Assembly: GCA_015233285.1 (NCBI GenBank)
Contig: JADFYA010000111.1
Span: 1 to 9,601, forward strand
Source of the DNA: Deltaproteobacteria bacterium
GTDB taxonomy: Bacteria > Desulfobacterota > JADFXK01
DNA length: 9,601 nucleotides
Reading direction: 5' to 3'
Shown: piece by piece, positions 7,776 to 9,601 of the stretch
Layout of the letters: each line of letters begins with the position of its first letter
Position numbering within the stretch: the first letter of the stretch is position 1
Notes under the pieces: model-generated
The model's database searches: none
Told to the model about the DNA's origin: nothing
The model's input: only the letters and a program-made list of their open reading frames with translations
Made by a program: the position numbers and the translations under genes

Positions 7776-7963
7776 CACCTAAAATGTCGGCACGAAACGG
7801 GAGACGCGGTGACAAAAAGTCGGCGATCGGCCGTCAGCACTTCAAAAATAGAATGACAACCGCAGCTTAACCTCCTGGCCACACGGTTTTTGTTCTTGAT
7901 AAAATAAACTAACAGATTGTTTTATTTTAAAAATAACTTATGCAGGCTGTTCGCTTACGAAAG
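7776..7963. other. Intergenic stretch after the Nudix gene
   Basis: No gene is visible here. The only structure I see is an all-AT hairpin, TAAAATAAA (7900-7908) with TTTATTTTA (7921-7929) around a 12-nt loop. Alone it is too AT-rich to be a convincing terminator. The stronger inverted repeat just downstream (7964-8034) is the likelier stop signal for the + strand genes. Confidence 0.3.
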
Positions 7964-8034
7964 AAAAAGAGCAGATGCGAATTTTTTTTGACTGGTTGGC
8001 ATACCGGTTTACAATGTTCGTGTCTGCTCTTTTT
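7964..8034. terminator. Likely bidirectional intrinsic terminator between convergent genes
   Basis: AAAAAGAGCAGATGCGAA (7964-7981) and TTCGTGTCTGCTCTTTTT (8017-8034) are reverse complements at 16 of 18 positions. On the + strand the right arm runs into a T-tract (8030-8037); on the minus strand the left arm gives TCTGCTCTTTTTCTTT. The repeat lies between the + strand Nudix gene and the minus-strand response regulator, whose stop is at 8071, so it is placed to end both transcripts. The loop is unusually long (35 nt), which would slow folding. A decayed small repeat is the alternative. Confidence 0.55.
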
Positions 8035-8070
8035 TTCTTATTTTTCGGTGTCTGCCTTTACGTTATCATC

Positions 8071-8493
8071 CTAGTGGACCATTGCTTCCGATTGATGAGC
8101 AAAGAGGTGGCCCGAGCGATAAACAGGTGGATAAACATGCTCGTCGCCCGTGACGCGGTTTATTTTTTCTTTGAGTTCGGAAAGATCGAAAGACTTAGTC
8201 ACGAGATAGTTAGCCGCCATAGTCCGCGGGTCATCCTTAAGGGAGTCGTAGGCGCTGCACAGTATCACCGGCAACTCGTAATAACGGCAGCGAATTTCTT
8301 GAAGCAGCCCCAGCCCATGGGAGTTTCCCGGCATGATATCTAAAATGAGTACATCTGGGTGAAGGAAGTCAATAATACTTAGGAGATGGCGCCCCGAAGA
8401 AAGCGTCGCCACGGCGTGTCCCTCGGCGATTAACGCCTCCATAAGACACTGTCGGATATATTCTTCGTCATCCACTATTAGTATCTTGGCCAT
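8071..8493 (-). CDS. Single-domain response regulator (CheY-like receiver)
   Basis: A 140-residue protein consisting of one receiver domain (about 1-115) and a short tail without a recognisable output domain. MAKILIVDDEEYIRQCL supplies the acidic pair Asp8/Asp9. Asp52 in VLILDIMPG is the expected phosphorylation site, Ser80 (VILCSAYD) the switch Ser/Thr, and Lys100 the conserved lysine. After Lys100 the usual Pro is replaced by Ser (TKSFDLSEL instead of KPFDLSEL). The start is well supported: AAGGAGA (minus strand, 8507-8501) is 7 nt before ATG 8493. No histidine kinase is in the window, so it is an orphan here. It presumably acts by protein-protein contact in the cytoplasm. It is divergent from a TonB-dependent receptor gene 640 bp away, and whether the two are linked is unknown. 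The opposite strand also has a 122-codon open frame (7975-8343), which I treat as a shadow. Confidence 0.9.
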   Translation of the reverse strand: MAKILIVDDEEYIRQCLMEALIAEGHAVATLSSGRHLLSIIDFLHPDVLILDIMPGNSHGLGLLQEIRCRYYELPVILCSAYDSLKDDPRTMAANYLVTKSFDLSELKEKINRVTGDEHVYPPVYRSGHLFAHQSEAMVH

Positions 8494-8607
8494 GAAATCA
8501 TCTCCTTCGACCCAGCATTTCCACGTTAAACCGCTAAGAATCGTTAACGCTATAAAGTTTCGGCTGAAGAAACCTGTGTTGTCCTAAATCGGCTTATCTA
8601 TTTTGAC

Positions 8608-8636
8608 ATGTTATGAGCATTTAACAAATTTGTAAA
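8608..8636 (-). promoter_or_regulatory. Candidate sigma70 promoter for the response regulator
   Basis: Reading the minus strand, TTTACA (8636-8631) and TAACAT (8613-8608) are separated by 17 nt, close to the -35/-10 consensus. Transcription would start near 8601 and leave about a 108-nt leader before the ATG at 8493. A + strand TTGACA (8603-8608) overlaps the -10 end, so the same DNA may hold a promoter in each direction. Confidence 0.4.
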
Positions 8637-8725
8637 TAGGGCGGTGGATTCATTTTACCGGGAGTTTTTCCCGGCCGGATGGGGATTCTTCCCGGTTGGT
8701 TCGACGAAGCTGGAACCATTTTTTT
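8637..8725 (+). ncRNA. Candidate small RNA with stacked hairpins and terminator
   Basis: The + strand here has no open reading frame but shows three successive hairpins. The first is CCGGGA/TCCCGG with loop GTTTT (8658-8674). The second is GGGGA/TTCCC (8680-8692), near a second copy of CCCGG. The third is TGGTTC/GAACCA (8697-8718) followed by seven T. A TTGACA at 8603-8608 with a weak CAAATT at 8625-8630 (16-nt spacer) could start a transcript near 8637, giving roughly 90 nt. The -10 is poor. The hairpins could instead be a structure in DNA or part of the region upstream of the regulator promoter. This is inference from structure only. Confidence 0.3.
8697..8725 (+). terminator. Intrinsic terminator on the + strand with no + strand gene before it
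   Basis: TGGTTC (8697-8702) pairs perfectly with GAACCA (8713-8718) across a 10-nt loop and is followed immediately by TTTTTTT (8719-8725). The T-run is also the left half of a perfect 16-nt palindrome, TTTTTTTCGAAAAAAA (8719-8734). The nearest upstream + strand gene ends about 920 bp away, behind another terminator. This signal therefore either ends an unannotated short transcript or insulates the receptor gene. Confidence 0.5.
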
Positions 8726-8754
8726 CGAAAAAAACAGACACCACCGGTAACTAA

Positions 8755-8864
8755 AATTTATATTATGGGAAAATGCTATAACTTATTTTATGATTAATTT
8801 ACTATAATTATATTTTTATATGTTTAAAGTTCATAACTGGAATCAATATTACCCTGATTTTTTC
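8755..8864. other. AT-rich stretch upstream of the receptor promoter
   Basis: About 110 bp composed mostly of A/T runs (such as TATAATTATATTTTTATAT near 8810). It lies directly before the -35 of the promoter at 8865. Such DNA often acts as an UP element or a binding region for nucleoid proteins. No coding potential is seen on either strand. Confidence 0.4.
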
Positions 8865-8893
8865 TTGACTATAAAAAAACACTAGTGCATAAT
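8865..8893 (+). promoter_or_regulatory. Sigma70-type promoter driving the TonB-dependent receptor leader
   Basis: TTGACT (8865-8870) and CATAAT (8888-8893) are separated by exactly 17 nt; each differs from consensus at one position. Transcription would begin near 8900. The next gene on this strand is the receptor at 9134, which would leave an untranslated leader of about 234 nt. The upstream DNA is very AT-rich, which would favour a strong promoter. Confidence 0.6.
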
Positions 8894-8900
8894 AAAAAAT

Positions 8901-8936
8901 CGATACTGAAAAGTAGGCAATCTGCTTTCAGTATCG
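8901..8936 (+). promoter_or_regulatory. Strong hairpin at the predicted 5' end of the receptor mRNA
   Basis: CGATACTGAAA (8901-8911) pairs perfectly with TTTCAGTATCG (8926-8936). After one bulged A the stem continues for four more pairs (GTAG with CTGC, one G-U) around the loop GCAAT. It falls where the transcript from the promoter at 8865-8893 should start. A hairpin this close to the 5' end usually protects RNA from 5'-dependent decay. No U-tract follows, so it is not an intrinsic terminator. I could not match the rest of the leader (8937-9133) to a known riboswitch class. Confidence 0.55.
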
Positions 8937-9133
8937 GCAACGGGAAAAACAACATCGACTGGTCGTTCTATCTCCGCTCGTCTACGACGAAGACAATATA
9001 CTCACATACTGTTCTAAGCTGAAAGCCGGCCGTTGCGGGTTGATTGTATACACATAATTTAAATGGTTAGTTACCGGTAATGCCGTATCCCCGCCTGCAA
9101 AAAAATCAGCTTGACAAGTTACGGGTGAATAAT

Positions 9134-9601
9134 ATGCGCCGATTTTTGACTTTTATTCTTTGTCACCGGAGAATCAGTTCCATCTCTCGGAACGGCATAT
9201 TAGCTGTATTTTACCTCCTGACCGGGATGATATTATTGGCCCCTTTGGCCGAAACCGAGGCGGCCGGGAAAGAACCGCCGTCTAATCTCTCTTCCCTGTC
9301 ATTGCAGGAATTGATGGAGATTGAGATCGTCTCGGCAGCCAAAAAACCGGAAACGGTGTCCGAATCAGCCGCGGCAGTATACGTCATCACCCAAGACGAT
9401 ATTAGACGATCCGGAGCCACTTGTATCCCCGAGGCACTGCGTCTGGCTCCGGGAGTAGAGGTAGCCCGGATAGACACCAACCAGTGGGCTATCACGATCC
9501 GGGGATTTAACCAATTATTTTCAAGCAAGCTGTTGGTCATGATAGACGGTCGGACTATTTATACCCATTTGTTTTCCGGCGTATATTGGGATCAACAAGA
9601 T
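9134..9601 (+). CDS. TonB-dependent receptor, N-terminal part (3' end outside window)
   Basis: The frame is open from ATG 9134 to the last base, giving 156 residues. GGGTGA (9123-9128) is a modest ribosome-binding site 5 nt upstream. Residues 1-43 look like a long signal peptide: Arg/His-rich start, hydrophobic run ILAVFYLLTGMILLAPLA, then a possible cleavage near ETEA. Next comes the segment SLQELMEIEIVSAAKKPETV (56-75) typical of the N-terminus of this receptor group. The plug domain starts at about 76, with AAVYVITQDDIRRSG, PEALRLAPGVEVARI, ITIRGF and LLVMIDGRTIYTHLFSG. Receptors of this kind sit in the outer membrane and import a ligand using TonB-ExbBD energy. The ligand cannot be told because the barrel is missing. 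The gene has its own candidate promoter and a long leader, and is divergent from the response regulator. Confidence 0.9.
   Translation, partial: MRRFLTFILCHRRISSISRNGILAVFYLLTGMILLAPLAETEAAGKEPPSNLSSLSLQELMEIEIVSAAKKPETVSESAAAVYVITQDDIRRSGATCIPEALRLAPGVEVARIDTNQWAITIRGFNQLFSSKLLVMIDGRTIYTHLFSGVYWDQQD

Larger units (their letters stand above)
8743..9078. repeat. Long-spaced inverted repeat, 25-26 nt arms, spanning 336 bp
   Basis: The left arm starts ACCGGTAACTAA (8743-8754) and continues through ATTATG (to 8767). The right arm (9053-9078) is its reverse complement: 12 identical terminal bases (TTAGTTACCGGT, 9067-9078), then about 11 of 14 further matches with one gap. The flanks outside the arms do not match, so the ends are sharp. 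I see no target-site duplication and no transposase gene inside. The element encloses the AT-rich patch, the receptor promoter and the hairpin. It could be a MITE-like insertion or a pair of operator sites (the right copy is centred on TTACCGGTAA, a perfect palindrome). Confidence 0.4.

Noticed and set aside
7975..8343. 122-codon open frame on the + strand with a hydrophobic N-terminus
   Set aside because: Most of it is antisense to the response regulator, its start lies within the inverted-repeat terminator, and no Shine-Dalgarno is present. The hydrophobic start comes from T-rich terminator sequence.
8632..8730. 31-residue minus-strand frame (starting MVPASSNQPG) across the hairpin cluster
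   Set aside because: No ribosome-binding site, proline-rich composition caused by the CCGGG repeats, and it would run into the regulator promoter.
9111..9135. TTGACA followed by TAATAT just before the receptor start
   Set aside because: The spacer is only 13 nt and the -10 would overlap the start codon, so it is not a usable promoter.
9211..9540. 109-codon open frame on the minus strand
   Set aside because: It is antisense to the signal-peptide and plug region of the TonB-dependent receptor, whose motifs are unmistakable.

Overview
The window looks like a chromosomal segment of an anaerobic or facultatively anaerobic Gram-negative bacterium, most plausibly Desulfobacterota/Deltaproteobacteria. 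That assignment is an inference. It rests on the giant 2-hydroxyacyl-CoA dehydratase activator-type fusion protein typical of anaerobes, a radical SAM protein with a C-terminal winged helix, an RNase E/G nuclease, a TonB-dependent receptor (so there is an outer membrane), and degenerate 'GAGGACGC..GAG'-type intergenic repeats. Base composition is roughly balanced in the genes, with a markedly AT-rich patch around 8755-8900.

Layout. Bases 2-397 hold the 3' end of a radical SAM gene. A 268-bp gap follows, containing an imperfect inverted repeat (396-516) and, on the minus strand, what may be the decayed tail of a zinc alcohol dehydrogenase gene (526-618). Bases 666-4907 encode a 1413-residue protein with two ASKHA ATPase/activator domains followed by a tandem pair of dehydratase-like modules. 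Bases 5075-6604 encode an RNase G/E family endoribonuclease. A 161-residue protein I do not recognise (6707-7192) and a CoA-pyrophosphatase-type Nudix hydrolase (7179-7775) follow, overlapping by 14 bp. These + strand genes may be co-transcribed, since no convincing terminator separates them.

The + strand block converges on a minus-strand single-domain response regulator (8071-8493). The two are separated by an inverted repeat with U-tracts on both strands (7964-8034), a likely bidirectional terminator. The 640 bp between the response regulator and the divergent TonB-dependent receptor (9134 to the window end, truncated) are dense in signals. They include a candidate regulator promoter on the minus strand, a run of GC-rich hairpins ending in an intrinsic terminator on the + strand where no + strand gene is seen (possible small RNA), a 25-26 nt imperfect inverted repeat spanning 336 bp, a good sigma70-type promoter (8865-8893), and a strong hairpin exactly where the transcript should begin.

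How the genes might work together: the giant activator protein carries, in one chain, counterparts of both components of ATP-driven low-potential electron-transfer systems. Its substrate cannot be read from the sequence, and no dehydratase subunits or acyl-CoA pathway genes lie beside it here. The RNase and Nudix genes are housekeeping (RNA processing, CoA/nucleotide hydrolysis). The response regulator and receptor form a separate divergent unit. No complete mobile element, CRISPR array, tRNA or rRNA was seen.
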